This document shows positions 52,594 to 61,985 of a DNA stretch of 64,000 nucleotides, in pieces (within the stretch, counting starts at the first letter, position 1; the number at the start of each line of letters is the position of its first letter). Location of the stretch: NCBI GenBank assembly GCA_947491025.1, contig CANLIC010000016.1, positions 28,549-92,548 on the forward strand. The letters run 5' to 3'. This stretch comes from Myxococcales bacterium (GTDB lineage Bacteria; Myxococcota_A; UBA9042). The translations under genes and the position numbers were made by a program. Under the pieces are notes generated by a model, which searched no databases, was not told the origin of the DNA, and worked only from the letters and a program-made list of their open reading frames with translations.

Positions 52594-53783
52594 GTCGACG
52601 CCTCCACGCGCGGCAACCGCGCGCACAAGGTCGCGCCCGCGCCTTTGCTGCTGCGGATGTCCAGGCTACCGCCGAGCAGCGCCAGCCGCTCGTGGAGCCC
52701 CTGGAGCCCACCCAAGGTCGCCTGTGCCGGCGCAAATCCGCCACCGTCGTCGGTGATCTCAAGCGTCCAGCCATCGTCCCCTGTCCGCAATCGCACCGAG
52801 ACCTCGCTGGCCGCGCCATGTCGAACGGCGTTGTGCAAGGCCTCGCGCAACACGCGCAGAAGCGCTGCGGCGGCCACGGGGTCAGCGCCTGCGTCGCCCT
52901 CGCTGCGAAAGCCGACGATGAGAGCGAGATCGACTTCGGCCCGGCTGCACGCGGCCTGCAGGGTGGCCGCGATGTCGTCGTCGTCGACGCCAGCCGGCCG
53001 GAGGTCAGCGACGACCCGCCGCAGCCCGTCGGTGGCCTCCTCGACGCGCGCCCTCGCCGCCGAGAGCGATGAGGCGTCGTTGCGGGCGATGGCGGCGTCG
53101 ATCTGCAGCCGCAGCGCCGTCAAGAGCTGGCCGAGGTCGTCGTGGAGGTCGCGGGCGATGCGCGCTCGTTCGGCCTCGACCGTCGCCAGACTGCTGCGTC
53201 CGAGCCCGCGCAACCGCGCCTCAGCCGCGGCCACTTGGGCGCGGCGGCGCTGCGCGGCACGGCCAATGGCGGCGAAGGGCCCCAACCACAGCAGCAAGGC
53301 CAAGGCCGTGCCGCCCGCGGCCGAGAGCGCCGCCACCTGGGCGACGGCCAAGCGCAAGGGGCCGCCATCCATCTCGATTCGGATGAACGCCACCGGCAAG
53401 GCCGTCGCGCCGACGGCTGCGTAGGCTGCGGGCCCGCGCCCACCGCCTCCGACCGTAGCCAGGCGCTTGCCGCCAAACGGCTTGCCGTCGCAGCCGAGCA
53501 GCTGCGCCGACGCCACGCCGGTGAGCGCGGGACTGCCCAGCTGGCGGGCCACCGTCTTGCCCGCGCCGTAGCGCCACAGATGCGGCTCCCCGGCGGCCGC
53601 GCGCTGCAGGACGGCGGCGACGGCGCGGGCGTGACCGACGGCGCGCTGCTGCAGTCCGCGTTGGCCCGTCCACCAGGTCAGCAGCGGCGGCGGCGCGGCC
53701 ACCACGAGCCCGACGGCCACCGCCAGCCGCGCGAGTGCCCGCCGCGACGCTTGGTGGGCCTTGTTGGCGTCAGGGGGCGACAT
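52590..53783 (-). CDS. NarL-family (HisKA_3) sensor histidine kinase
   Basis: A 397-residue kinase. ATG 53783 lies 14 bases inside the end of the PstS-like gene. Two membrane helices (LAVAVGLVVAAPPPLLTWW and LSAAGGTALALLLWLGPF) flank a ~130-residue periplasmic sensor. The HisKA_3 phosphorylation motif is ERARIARDLHDDLGQLLTAL. ATP-binding boxes: LREALHNAVRHG (N), LEITDDGGGF (G1) and GLQGLHERLALLGG. Coding overlap with an exported ligand-binding-type protein suggests a shared signal (inference). Confidence 0.93.
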   Translation of the reverse strand: MSPPDANKAHQASRRALARLAVAVGLVVAAPPPLLTWWTGQRGLQQRAVGHARAVAAVLQRAAAGEPHLWRYGAGKTVARQLGSPALTGVASAQLLGCDGKPFGGKRLATVGGGGRGPAAYAAVGATALPVAFIRIEMDGGPLRLAVAQVAALSAAGGTALALLLWLGPFAAIGRAAQRRRAQVAAAEARLRGLGRSSLATVEAERARIARDLHDDLGQLLTALRLQIDAAIARNDASSLSAARARVEEATDGLRRVVADLRPAGVDDDDIAATLQAACSRAEVDLALIVGFRSEGDAGADPVAAAALLRVLREALHNAVRHGAASEVSVRLRTGDDGWTLEITDDGGGFAPAQATLGGLQGLHERLALLGGSLDIRSSKGAGATLCARLPRVEAST

Positions 53784-54663
53784 AGGCCCCACCTTCGAGC
53801 GCCACCTGGCGCATCGCTTCTGCCAGGGCCTGAGCCTTGCGCAAGAGCGCGGGCGGCGCGTCGCGGCGGATGGCCACGGCGAGCAGGCGGCTTGGGGGCA
53901 CAAGAGGCCTGTCCGGTGCCGATGGCTCTCGCTCGAGCGTGAGGACTTGTGCCGCCAATCCGCTGTGGTGCAGCAGCCCGCGATCGATCACCGCGACCGC
54001 ATCGCGCTGCGCCGCCAGGGCCTCGATCAGCTCGTCGTCCGACCAGGCAACGGGCGCACCGCGGGCGACGGCCTGGCTCAGCGCAGCGCCCAGGTCCGGC
54101 ATCGCGGCGCTGAGCGCGGCCACGGCGGTGTCGCTGGCCTCACGCGCGATCGGGTGCAGCTGCGGCAGCCCGTGGCGGCCGCCCTCGCCGCGCAGCACGT
54201 CGGCGGCCTGGCTTGCCGTCAACGGGGGGAGCGGCGCCGTGGTGGTCGCTGCCAGGACGACCTCGGTGCGGGCGACGGGCAGCGAGCGCAGGACCAGCGC
54301 CTCATCGCTGCGCAGGTCGCGGCCGAGCAGGCCGATCTCGAGATCGCCGGCCCGCAGCGCCGCGACGGCTCCGTCGCTGCCGATGCTGGCTGCGAGGCGC
54401 AATCCGGCCAGCTCGGCCCGCCCGACGAGTGCGGCTCGCGCCAGTGGCAACGCGGTGCCGCTCCCGGCGGCGACCTGAATCGCTCCGGCGCGATCGCTGG
54501 CGCTGGCGGGCGGGCACACGAAGTTCGGGGGCGCATCGGGCTCGTCGCCGCAGCTCGCGAGGACGCCGAGCAACAAAGGGAGCCACGAGCGAGCGCGGCG
54601 CTGCCCGCCCGGCCCCTGCGGCCTGCGCCGTGCTTCACCCGAGGATCGCCGGCGCTGGTCCAC
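53770..54663 (-). CDS. PstS-like periplasmic substrate-binding lipoprotein
   Basis: A 297-residue protein. GTG 54663 has GGGAG upstream and leads into a signal helix ending LLLGVLASC (lipobox). The body looks like a phosphate-ABC-type binding protein: VAAGSGTALPLARA near the N-terminus (SGT phosphate-loop style), GDLEIGLLGRDLRSDEA, and TAPLPPLTASQAADVL, which resembles the PstS segment preceding the second lobe. Identical ligand specificity is not proven. No pst transport genes are near. The end overlaps the histidine kinase, so it may be a sensing component rather than a transporter. Confidence 0.72.
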   Translation of the reverse strand: MDQRRRSSGEARRRPQGPGGQRRARSWLPLLLGVLASCGDEPDAPPNFVCPPASASDRAGAIQVAAGSGTALPLARAALVGRAELAGLRLAASIGSDGAVAALRAGDLEIGLLGRDLRSDEALVLRSLPVARTEVVLAATTTAPLPPLTASQAADVLRGEGGRHGLPQLHPIAREASDTAVAALSAAMPDLGAALSQAVARGAPVAWSDDELIEALAAQRDAVAVIDRGLLHHSGLAAQVLTLEREPSAPDRPLVPPSRLLAVAIRRDAPPALLRKAQALAEAMRQVALEGGAYVAP

Positions 54664-54776
54664 GCGCTCCCTTGGCCGAGACGAGTGCCCTGCCGTCCAT
54701 TCGCCGCCGCCAAGCGGGCTCGCCGCGCCGCGGCTGCGGGTCGCCGCGGCGCAGGGGTCGCGGCGCAGCGGTCGGC

Positions 54777-57605
54777 TCAGAACAGCGGGACGCAGAACTG
54801 GAAGATCAGGCACTTGATGCAGATACCGTTGCAGCCCGGGCAGGTATAGCCAGGCCCCGGCGCATTGGCGACGCACTTTCCGCTGGACGAGCAGCTGCCG
54901 GGCACGTTGACGCTCGAGCAGAGATCGACATCGATCTCGGCCTGGCAGAGCACCCCGGGCTTGCTGACGCAGCTACCGCCCTGGCAGACGCCGGTCGGGC
55001 ACTCCCCGGAGCCAGCCTTGCAGCCGACATCGTAGAGCGGCTTGTGCGCGCAAGCGCCGTTCTTGTTGCAATCGTCCTCGGTGCAGGGGTTGCCGTCGTT
55101 GCAGTCCTTGACCTTGGTGCCCGAGCAAGCGCCGCCGACGCAGGTGTCGTTGCTGGTGCAGGCGTTGCCGTCGTTGCAGACCTTGGCGTTGTCTTGCTGC
55201 TTGCAGAAGCCGCTGATGCACACGCCATCGGTGCAAGAGTTGCCATCGTCGGCGCAGGGCGCGTTGTCGGTCTTTTTCGGGTGGGTGCAGGTCTTGTTGG
55301 CGCAGACGTCGTCGGTGCAGAGGTTGCCGTCCTCGGTGCAGGGCTGAGCGTTGGCGGTGAATTTGCAGCCCGTCCCGCCGGCTCCGTCGCAGGCGTCGGT
55401 GGTGCAAGGGTTGCCGTCGTCGCAAGTCTTGCCGCCGGTGCCCTTGCAGACGCCGTTCTGGCAGATGTCGCCCGTGCTGCAGACGTTGCCGTCGTCGCAG
55501 GACTTGCCGGTCTCCGCGGTCGTCACACAGCCCTGACCCTTCTTGCAGCTGTCATAGGAACAGGGATTGCCGTCATCGCACTTGAGCGTATTGGCGCCCT
55601 TGCAGAGGCCGAGGTTGCAGTAGTCCGTCGTCGTGCACGGGTCGCCGTCATCACAGCTGTTGTTGGTGTAGTAGGGGTGCTTGCAGGTGCCGGCCTGGCA
55701 GATGTCCTTGGTGCACGGGTTGTTGTCTTCCTCGCAGGGCTTGCTGTCGGCCGCCGGGTGGCTGCACTTGCCGCTCTGGCAGACATCTTGCGTGCAGGGA
55801 TTGCCGTCTTCGATGCACGGCAGCGCGTTGGCCGCCGGGTGTTTGCAGAGGCCGCCTTGGCAGACATCGGTGGTGCAGGGCTCGCCATCGTCGAGGCAAA
55901 CCTTGCCATTGGCTGCGGGCGTATGGCTGCACTTGCCGAGGATGCACTGGTCGTTGGTGCAGGGGTCGCCATCTTCGAGGCACGTCTTCTCGGCGCCGAG
56001 CGGTTGGTGGGTGCAGCCGCCCTTGTCGCAGACGTCGGCGGTGCACTCGTTGCCATCGGAGGCACAGGGCACGGTGAAGCCGACCGGCGGATGGCTACAG
56101 CCGCCCTTGGCACAGACATCGGCGGTGCAGGGGTTGCCGTCGTCGAGGCAGGGGTCGCCGTCTTTGGTCGAGATGTGGGTGCACTTGCCGCTGTCGCAGA
56201 CGTCCAGGGTACAGGGGTCGCCATCCTCGAGGCAGGGCGTGCCCTTGTCGACGCCGACGTGCACGCACTTGCCGGCCTGGCAGACGTCGAGCGTGCAGGC
56301 ATCGCCGTCATCGGGGCAGGAACCCTCGGTGGCTGGCAAGTGGCTGCAACCCGTGGCTGGCGCGCATTCGTCCTTGCTGCAAGCGTCGCCGTCGTCGCAG
56401 TTCATCGGCTTGCCGCCCTGGCACTTGCCCTCTGCGCAGCTGTCGAGCTCGGTGCAGACGTTGCCGTCCTCGCACTTGGGACCGTTGATGGGCTCGTATT
56501 TGCAAGCGCCGGAATTGTTGCACAGGTCCTTGGTGCAGGCGTTGCCGTCGTCGCAGGCCTCGACGTCGCTGTCGGTGCCGCCGTCGCAATCATCGTCCAG
56601 ACCGTTGCAGACCTCGGGCTTGGGCGTCGGCGCATCGCACTTGGGCTTGCCGTCGGCGCAGGCGATGAGCTTGCCGGTGCAGACACCGTGCTCGTTCTCG
56701 ACCTTGCACTTGGCCGAGATGTCGAAGTCGTCCGTTGCGCCGTTGCAGTCGTCGTCGATGCCGTTGCACTCCTCGGCCGCCGGCACGGGGGCCTGGCATG
56801 CCGAGAGGCCACCGGTCTGGCAGACGCGCGTGCCGGTGCAGGCGCCGTAGAGGTTTTTGTTGGTGCACGGCGTCGAGAGGGCCTCGGCGACCGCCTTCGG
56901 GCTGCAGGCGCAGACGCCATCGCTCGGGATGCACTGCTTGCTCGCCTTGCCCGTCGCGCCGTCTACGACGTCCTGGCAGTCGTAGCCTCCGGGGCAGGCG
57001 GACTTGCCGGGCCCACAGGCCGAGCCGCAGAAGCTGCCGTCGCCGCCGAAAGCGACGCAGACGTTGCCGACCTCGCCCTTGCCATTGCAGGTCGCATTGG
57101 TGGCGCACGGATTGCAGATCTGACCGTGGCGCGGCACACACAAGAAGGTCACGTCGCCGCCGGTGGTGCTCTCGACGCCGACGCACTGCAGGTCGCTGGG
57201 GCAGCTATCGACGCAGGTCTGGGTGCAGATCTTGCCGTCGGCGGTGGCGATGCAGAGCGAGCTGTCGCAGTCGGCGTTCTCCACGCACGGCGCGCCGAAT
57301 GAGCCGGGCTCGCCGGTACCGAGGTCGGGCTGACCCGCGCTGTCGGCCCCTGCGCCGCCGTCCTCGTCAGGGCCGACGCCGGCCGTGTCGGCGCCGACGG
57401 TCTCGCCACCGCCCTGGACGTCGAAAAGCGCCCCACCCGTGTCCCCGCCGCCGGCGGTCGACCCCGAGTCCGCGGCGACGTCTTCGCCTGAGCAGGCCGC
57501 CAACAGAGCGGCCACCGCGCAAGCGAGGGCTGCCGCCCGTCCGGCGCGCATGGCGGCGACCGATGCGCTGGACATAGCGGGGGAAGACCAGTGCGACATC
57601 GCCAT
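54777..57605 (-). CDS. Second large cysteine-repeat secreted lipoprotein with MopE-like motifs
   Basis: About 942 residues if ATG 57605 (AGG upstream) is used; later ATGs at 57599, 57575 and 57551 are possible. The signal helix LACAVAALLAAC precedes an Asp/Gly-rich linker. Two MopE-type motifs, ECNGIDDDCNG and VCNGLDDDCDG, resemble the putative metal-binding motif of Methylococcus MopE. About fifteen short repeats follow, of pattern CxxDGDPCTxDVCxxGKCxH (e.g. CLEDGDPCTLDVCDSGKC). The protein ends in a Cys cluster (CPGCNGICIKCLIFQFC). Presumably surface exposed and disulfide bonded. It is related in style to the repeat protein at 8714-14461. Confidence 0.82.
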   Translation of the reverse strand: MAMSHWSSPAMSSASVAAMRAGRAAALACAVAALLAACSGEDVAADSGSTAGGGDTGGALFDVQGGGETVGADTAGVGPDEDGGAGADSAGQPDLGTGEPGSFGAPCVENADCDSSLCIATADGKICTQTCVDSCPSDLQCVGVESTTGGDVTFLCVPRHGQICNPCATNATCNGKGEVGNVCVAFGGDGSFCGSACGPGKSACPGGYDCQDVVDGATGKASKQCIPSDGVCACSPKAVAEALSTPCTNKNLYGACTGTRVCQTGGLSACQAPVPAAEECNGIDDDCNGATDDFDISAKCKVENEHGVCTGKLIACADGKPKCDAPTPKPEVCNGLDDDCDGGTDSDVEACDDGNACTKDLCNNSGACKYEPINGPKCEDGNVCTELDSCAEGKCQGGKPMNCDDGDACSKDECAPATGCSHLPATEGSCPDDGDACTLDVCQAGKCVHVGVDKGTPCLEDGDPCTLDVCDSGKCTHISTKDGDPCLDDGNPCTADVCAKGGCSHPPVGFTVPCASDGNECTADVCDKGGCTHQPLGAEKTCLEDGDPCTNDQCILGKCSHTPAANGKVCLDDGEPCTTDVCQGGLCKHPAANALPCIEDGNPCTQDVCQSGKCSHPAADSKPCEEDNNPCTKDICQAGTCKHPYYTNNSCDDGDPCTTTDYCNLGLCKGANTLKCDDGNPCSYDSCKKGQGCVTTAETGKSCDDGNVCSTGDICQNGVCKGTGGKTCDDGNPCTTDACDGAGGTGCKFTANAQPCTEDGNLCTDDVCANKTCTHPKKTDNAPCADDGNSCTDGVCISGFCKQQDNAKVCNDGNACTSNDTCVGGACSGTKVKDCNDGNPCTEDDCNKNGACAHKPLYDVGCKAGSGECPTGVCQGGSCVSKPGVLCQAEIDVDLCSSVNVPGSCSSSGKCVANAPGPGYTCPGCNGICIKCLIFQFCVPLF

Positions 57606-57747
57606 GGATCGCCTCATGCGGACTGCTCGCCGCCGCCACCACACTAGCGGATTCGGCCACGCAGCGCGAATCGGCGGGGTCGGCGTGGGCGCGGAGACGG
57701 GGTGCTGACGCCGCACCCTCCGCCGCCGTGGGAACGCCGGAGCGTCG

Positions 57748-58842
57748 CTACTCGTTGCCGCTCGACTCGACCGTGTCGCTCATCTTCTCGAGGGCGGCGT
57801 TGACGATGGTGATCTGATCGCGGCGGACCTCGATGCGGCGATGCCAGCGATCGTAGCCCTGCTTCTGGAACCGGATCACCCACTTCCGGGCCATCAGTCG
57901 GATGGGGTCGGTCTTGGAGCCGGCGCCGGTGATGCTGCCCTCGGCGTTGGCTTCGGCACCGCGGCGCTTGTCGAGCTCGAGGTCGTCGAGGAATACGGTG
58001 ACCTCGTCGGTCGGCTTCACGTTGAAAATCAGGAACCCATAGTATTCGATGGAGGTCGCAACCAGCGGAATCTTGTTGGCGTCGCCGGCGCGGACGTTGA
58101 TCACCTGATCGATGGCCTTGTAGCCCTGGCACTCCGTGCGGACGCGGCGTTGGCCGGTGAGGGAGGTGATGGTTCCTTTGCCTTTGCCGAGGTAGGCGCC
58201 GTCCAAGAAGAGTTCGCAGCTGTCCTGGTCGATGGTGACCTCGACCTCGCCGTGCCCGATCTTACCGCCGAGCGTCTCCATGCGGGTGCGGGCCTTGGTG
58301 ACGCGCTCTTCGACCTGCAGCTTGTAGTCGCTGTTGCTCGGGCCGAGCGCAATCAACTCACGCATTGCGAGCGACATGAAGCCAGCATAGGCCCAGAACT
58401 CGGCCTCAGGATCGTTGTTCGCCTCGGCGAAGGCCGCGGTGTTGAACGGGTAGTCCATGTTCGTCGGCTCGAGCATCCATGCCTCGTACATGAATTGCTG
58501 GCCCTGTCGGTTCTGCCGGCGCGAAGCGGCGGCGAGCGCAGCCTGGGCCTTGGCCAGCGCCTCCTGGCCGCGGCCTGCCTTGGCCTCGGCACGTAGCCGC
58601 GCCTCTTTCTGGTCTGCTGTCTCGCGGGTTGCCTCGGACTTGAGGCGCTCGATCTCCTTGCGCCGCTCCTCCTGCTCCTTCTTCTTGGCTTCGAGATCGG
58701 AGCGGTCGGCCGCGGGCGGCGCCTGCGCGAAGGCCGGCGAGCCGAGCCCGAAGGCCGCAGGCAGCGCCAGCGCGACCAGCGCCGCGAGGCTGCACGTCCA
58801 CAGGCGAAGGTGCGTACTGTGGTGTTGCGACAGGTGCATCAT
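57748..58842 (-). CDS. PEGA-domain exported protein
   Basis: A 364-residue secreted protein. AAGGAG lies seven bases before the ATG. The signal peptide (SLAALVALALPAAFGLGSPA) is followed by a charged Lys/Glu-rich coiled coil (LEAKKKEQEERRKEIERLKS), helices, and then a PEGA-like beta domain (VEVTIDQDSCELFLDGAYLG then GKGTITSLTGQRRVRTECQG) and a second, related segment (PTDEVTVFLDDLELDKRRG). PEGA domains are surface/periplasmic beta modules found with wall-associated proteins. It overlaps the S41 protease gene by 4 bases. Confidence 0.83.
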   Translation of the reverse strand: MMHLSQHHSTHLRLWTCSLAALVALALPAAFGLGSPAFAQAPPAADRSDLEAKKKEQEERRKEIERLKSEATRETADQKEARLRAEAKAGRGQEALAKAQAALAAASRRQNRQGQQFMYEAWMLEPTNMDYPFNTAAFAEANNDPEAEFWAYAGFMSLAMRELIALGPSNSDYKLQVEERVTKARTRMETLGGKIGHGEVEVTIDQDSCELFLDGAYLGKGKGTITSLTGQRRVRTECQGYKAIDQVINVRAGDANKIPLVATSIEYYGFLIFNVKPTDEVTVFLDDLELDKRRGAEANAEGSITGAGSKTDPIRLMARKWVIRFQKQGYDRWHRRIEVRRDQITIVNAALEKMSDTVESSGNE

Positions 58843-61800
58843 CGGAGACTCCTTGCGGCCGGCGAGGCGGCGCCCAGCATCTTGGCTGCAACCGTCGTCG
58901 ACGGCAAGGTTTGCCGCAGGGCGGTCGACAGGTTGGCGACAGAAGGCGGCTTGGCAGCGCCGTCCCTGCGCTGGGCGGTCGTCGTCGGAAGCGGTGCGCG
59001 GCAGTGGGCGAGCAGCGTGCGCGAGGCGATGCGGTCGACGCCGGCGTGGGCGACGATCGTGACCCGCGCGAGGCCAGCGTCGAGCGCCACCACATCGTCG
59101 ATGGTCCAGTACACGAACCCTCGGGCGTCGTGGTAGGTGCGCTTCTTCCCATCGACGCTGATCGTCACATAACGATCGATGGGACCATCGGCTTCAAATC
59201 GCGCCGCGGCACGCAGGCGCAGGCGGCAGGGGGCGCGCAGCGGCGCGACGCGGGAGGCTTCCGGGCTGCCATCGACGCGGTCTGCGTCGACCGCCTCGGC
59301 GGAGAGGGCGCTCTCGGTGCTGGCTTCGGCCAGCGGCGTATCGATCTCCCCCTCGCTGGGCAACAAGCGTAGAGCTGGCGGGCGGTTCCAACGTCGCGCG
59401 GCCACGTCCGCCAGGCGACTGGCCTCGATGGGGAGGTCGACGGCGGAGGGGGAGCCCGACTTGACGGCCCTGCCCGGCGGCGCCGGCTCCCAGGGCAGGT
59501 AGATGCGCGACTGCCGCGACCAGCCCGTAGAGCCATCGCCGACCTGCAGCCGCGCCTCGAGCAGCCCGGCTGGCTCGCCGTCGCTGAGGCCACCCTCGAG
59601 CTCGAGGAGTGCGACGGCGGATTGGCCCGGGTCAAGGCGCCCGAGATCGGCGCGGCCGTTGCGCAAGATGAGGTGCGCCCCCGCCAGGCTGCGCAGCGCG
59701 ACCTCGGTTGTGCGCGAGGGCCCGGGCCCCTCGTTGCGGACCTCGACCTGAAGCAGTGCGCTCTTTCCGGGCCTGAGGACCATCGGCGGAGGGATCTCGC
59801 CGGCAGCGGGGATGGCGTCGGGCGCCACGAGAGCGTAGCGGAAGGCCAGCGTCGGGCGGGCCCGGCCGCGCACCGTGACCAGCGCCTCGGTCTCGGCGCC
59901 GAGCGGCGAACCGTCCGAGAGGGCCACGACCTGCACCGGAGCGGCCAGGTCGAGGTGGCTGTGGGCAGTGCGCAGACGCAGCGTCACGGTGCGGGACTGA
60001 CCTGCGCCCAAGCGCCCGACCACGGCCTCGGCGCCGTCGAAGGCGGGCGCGTCGCAGCGGCTGCGCAGGTGGACGCGGTACAAAGCGCGCGGGCCGCGGT
60101 TGGTGACGGTGACGGAGAGGGGCAGGGTCTTGCCGGCTTCCATCACCAACGACTCTGGGGGGTTGGCGACCTGAAGCCGCAGCCGAGGGTCGGGGCTGCG
60201 TGGGCCGGCGCGCCAGTTGACGCCGACCCGCGCCAAGGCCCGATGCAGGATCACAGCGTCGGCCTGCTGGGCCTCAGCGACGGCGACGCGCAGCTTGGGC
60301 AGCATCGCCAGCGCGCTCGGCGCCCCGGCGCGCCGCAGCAGCTCCGATGCGCGACGAATCGGCTCCGCCTCATGGAAAAGGGCTGGGCTGGCACGCTCTT
60401 CGGCCCGTCGCTCGGAGGCGAGCGGCACCAAGATGCGCAGCCGGTGGCTGGCGCGCTGCCCATGGGCTTCGGCCTCTGCACGCCGGCGGCTGGTGTCGGC
60501 GTCGAAGAGCGACACGCGATCGCGCAGCACCGAGACGAAATCGATGGCGACGTCGGGCATCACCCCGCGCTCCTGGATGACGACGCCGTCGCCAACGAGG
60601 TACTGCGCCACGGTCAGCTTCAGCGCTCCGTCGCCGATCTCGAAGGGAACTTGCACGGTGCCCTTGCCGAACGATCGCTCGCCGATCAGCAGCGCTCGGC
60701 CGCTCACTTGCAACGCCCCGGCGACGATCTCCGACGCGCTCGCCGATCGGCGGTCGATGAGCACCGCCAGCGGCAAGTCGAGGGCCGTGCCACCGGGCCG
60801 AACCGGCCGCGCGTCCCTTGTCTGGCTGGCGCCGACCGTGGAGACGACGACGCCGCTGTCCAGGAAGAGGCTGACCAACGCGACGGCCTCATCGAGCAGG
60901 CCGCCCGGGTTGCCGCGCAGGTCGAGCAGCAGGCCGCGCCGGGGCGAGGGCAGCGTGTCGATGAAGGCAGCCAGCTCCTTGGCCGTCCCGCGCTGGAAGC
61001 CCTTGATCTTCGCATAAGCGACGCCGTCATCGAGCAGTTTGCCATCGACGCTCGAGAGCTGGATCACCGCCCGCGCCAGCACGATCTCGCGCGGCTCCGG
61101 CCACTCCGTCCGCCGCACGAGGAGCCTCGCCCGCGCGCCGACCTCGCCGCGCAGCAGGGCCACCGCGTCGTCGACCGCCATGTTCAGGGTGTCTTGACCG
61201 TCGATGCGCAAGATCTGGTCTTGGTCCTTGAGACCGGCCAGCGCTGCCGGCGAGCCGTCGATGACGCCGACAACGGTGAGCAGGCCCTCGACGACCAGGA
61301 TGCGGATGCCGAGGCCGCCGAATTGGCCGCCGGTGTGGGTCCGCATCTCCCGCCATGCGTCGGGATCGAGCATGCGGGTGTGGGGATCGAGGGTCTGCAG
61401 CGCGCCATTGACCGCCAGGTACTCGAGATCGGCCGCAGGCACCTCCGGTGGGAGCCGCGGTGACAAGAAGCGGGTAGTCTGCAGCAGCGCGCGGTCGAGG
61501 CGAAAGAGATCTGTCATCTCGAGAAGGTCGAGCTTGAGCTGATCGCCGCCGAGCACGATCTCCACGGTGTCGCCCCTCGACTCCACCAACATCGGCGGCA
61601 CGGCGTGGCTTAGCGCCGCTAGCGCGGCCTGCAGCATCTTGCGCGCGTCAACGCGGCTCGGATCGACGTAGCGCTTGCGGGCCAGCGCCAACGCTTGTGA
61701 TGCGATGCGCAGCTCGGTGAGTGCCTGCAGCGCACGCTGCCGGTCGCCACGCTCGCGGGCGTGGTTGTCGACCAGGAGGCTTGTCAGCTCAGCGTTTTCA

Positions 61801-61985
61801 TCGTCAGAAGCCACCAGCGCGGGCTGCATGCCCGGGGGCGCGACGAAGAGCTCGCGGCCGGCAGCCAGCGCGACGACCGCGGCGGCGGTGGCGATGATGA
61901 CGCGCCAAGGGCTCGGTCGCTGGCGAAGGACCCGGCGGAATTCGGCTGTCGCCGACAGGTGGGCGCGGCGCCCGTCATCCGCCAC
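58839..61985 (-). CDS. S41 (C-terminal processing) peptidase with long C-terminal extension
   Basis: A 1,048-residue protein. GTG 61985 has GGAG seven bases upstream and overlaps the preceding gene by 11 bases. An N-terminal membrane anchor (VIIATAAAVVALAAG) is followed by a PDZ domain (residues ~215-280: GIRILVVEGLLTVVGVIDGS). The tail-protease core has LLLDLRGNPGGLLDEAV, the catalytic-Ser motif RRSASASEIVAGALQ and Lys in SFGKGTVQVPF (about residue 441). The last ~500 residues are beta-rich CARDB/NEW3-like repeats (SVTVTNRGPRALYRVHLRSR, LLQVEVRNEGPGPSRTTEVA), much longer than ordinary CtpA. It probably processes envelope proteins. The PEGA gene is coupled to its end. Confidence 0.9.
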   Translation of the reverse strand: MADDGRRAHLSATAEFRRVLRQRPSPWRVIIATAAAVVALAAGRELFVAPPGMQPALVASDDENAELTSLLVDNHARERGDRQRALQALTELRIASQALALARKRYVDPSRVDARKMLQAALAALSHAVPPMLVESRGDTVEIVLGGDQLKLDLLEMTDLFRLDRALLQTTRFLSPRLPPEVPAADLEYLAVNGALQTLDPHTRMLDPDAWREMRTHTGGQFGGLGIRILVVEGLLTVVGVIDGSPAALAGLKDQDQILRIDGQDTLNMAVDDAVALLRGEVGARARLLVRRTEWPEPREIVLARAVIQLSSVDGKLLDDGVAYAKIKGFQRGTAKELAAFIDTLPSPRRGLLLDLRGNPGGLLDEAVALVSLFLDSGVVVSTVGASQTRDARPVRPGGTALDLPLAVLIDRRSASASEIVAGALQVSGRALLIGERSFGKGTVQVPFEIGDGALKLTVAQYLVGDGVVIQERGVMPDVAIDFVSVLRDRVSLFDADTSRRRAEAEAHGQRASHRLRILVPLASERRAEERASPALFHEAEPIRRASELLRRAGAPSALAMLPKLRVAVAEAQQADAVILHRALARVGVNWRAGPRSPDPRLRLQVANPPESLVMEAGKTLPLSVTVTNRGPRALYRVHLRSRCDAPAFDGAEAVVGRLGAGQSRTVTLRLRTAHSHLDLAAPVQVVALSDGSPLGAETEALVTVRGRARPTLAFRYALVAPDAIPAAGEIPPPMVLRPGKSALLQVEVRNEGPGPSRTTEVALRSLAGAHLILRNGRADLGRLDPGQSAVALLELEGGLSDGEPAGLLEARLQVGDGSTGWSRQSRIYLPWEPAPPGRAVKSGSPSAVDLPIEASRLADVAARRWNRPPALRLLPSEGEIDTPLAEASTESALSAEAVDADRVDGSPEASRVAPLRAPCRLRLRAAARFEADGPIDRYVTISVDGKKRTYHDARGFVYWTIDDVVALDAGLARVTIVAHAGVDRIASRTLLAHCRAPLPTTTAQRRDGAAKPPSVANLSTALRQTLPSTTVAAKMLGAASPAARSLR

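Noticed and set aside
54213..57302. 1,029-codon open frame antisense to the second cysteine-repeat gene
   Set aside because: Its repeats mirror the Cys-repeat coding on the other strand. The minus-strand frame has a lipoprotein signal and conserved Cys spacing.
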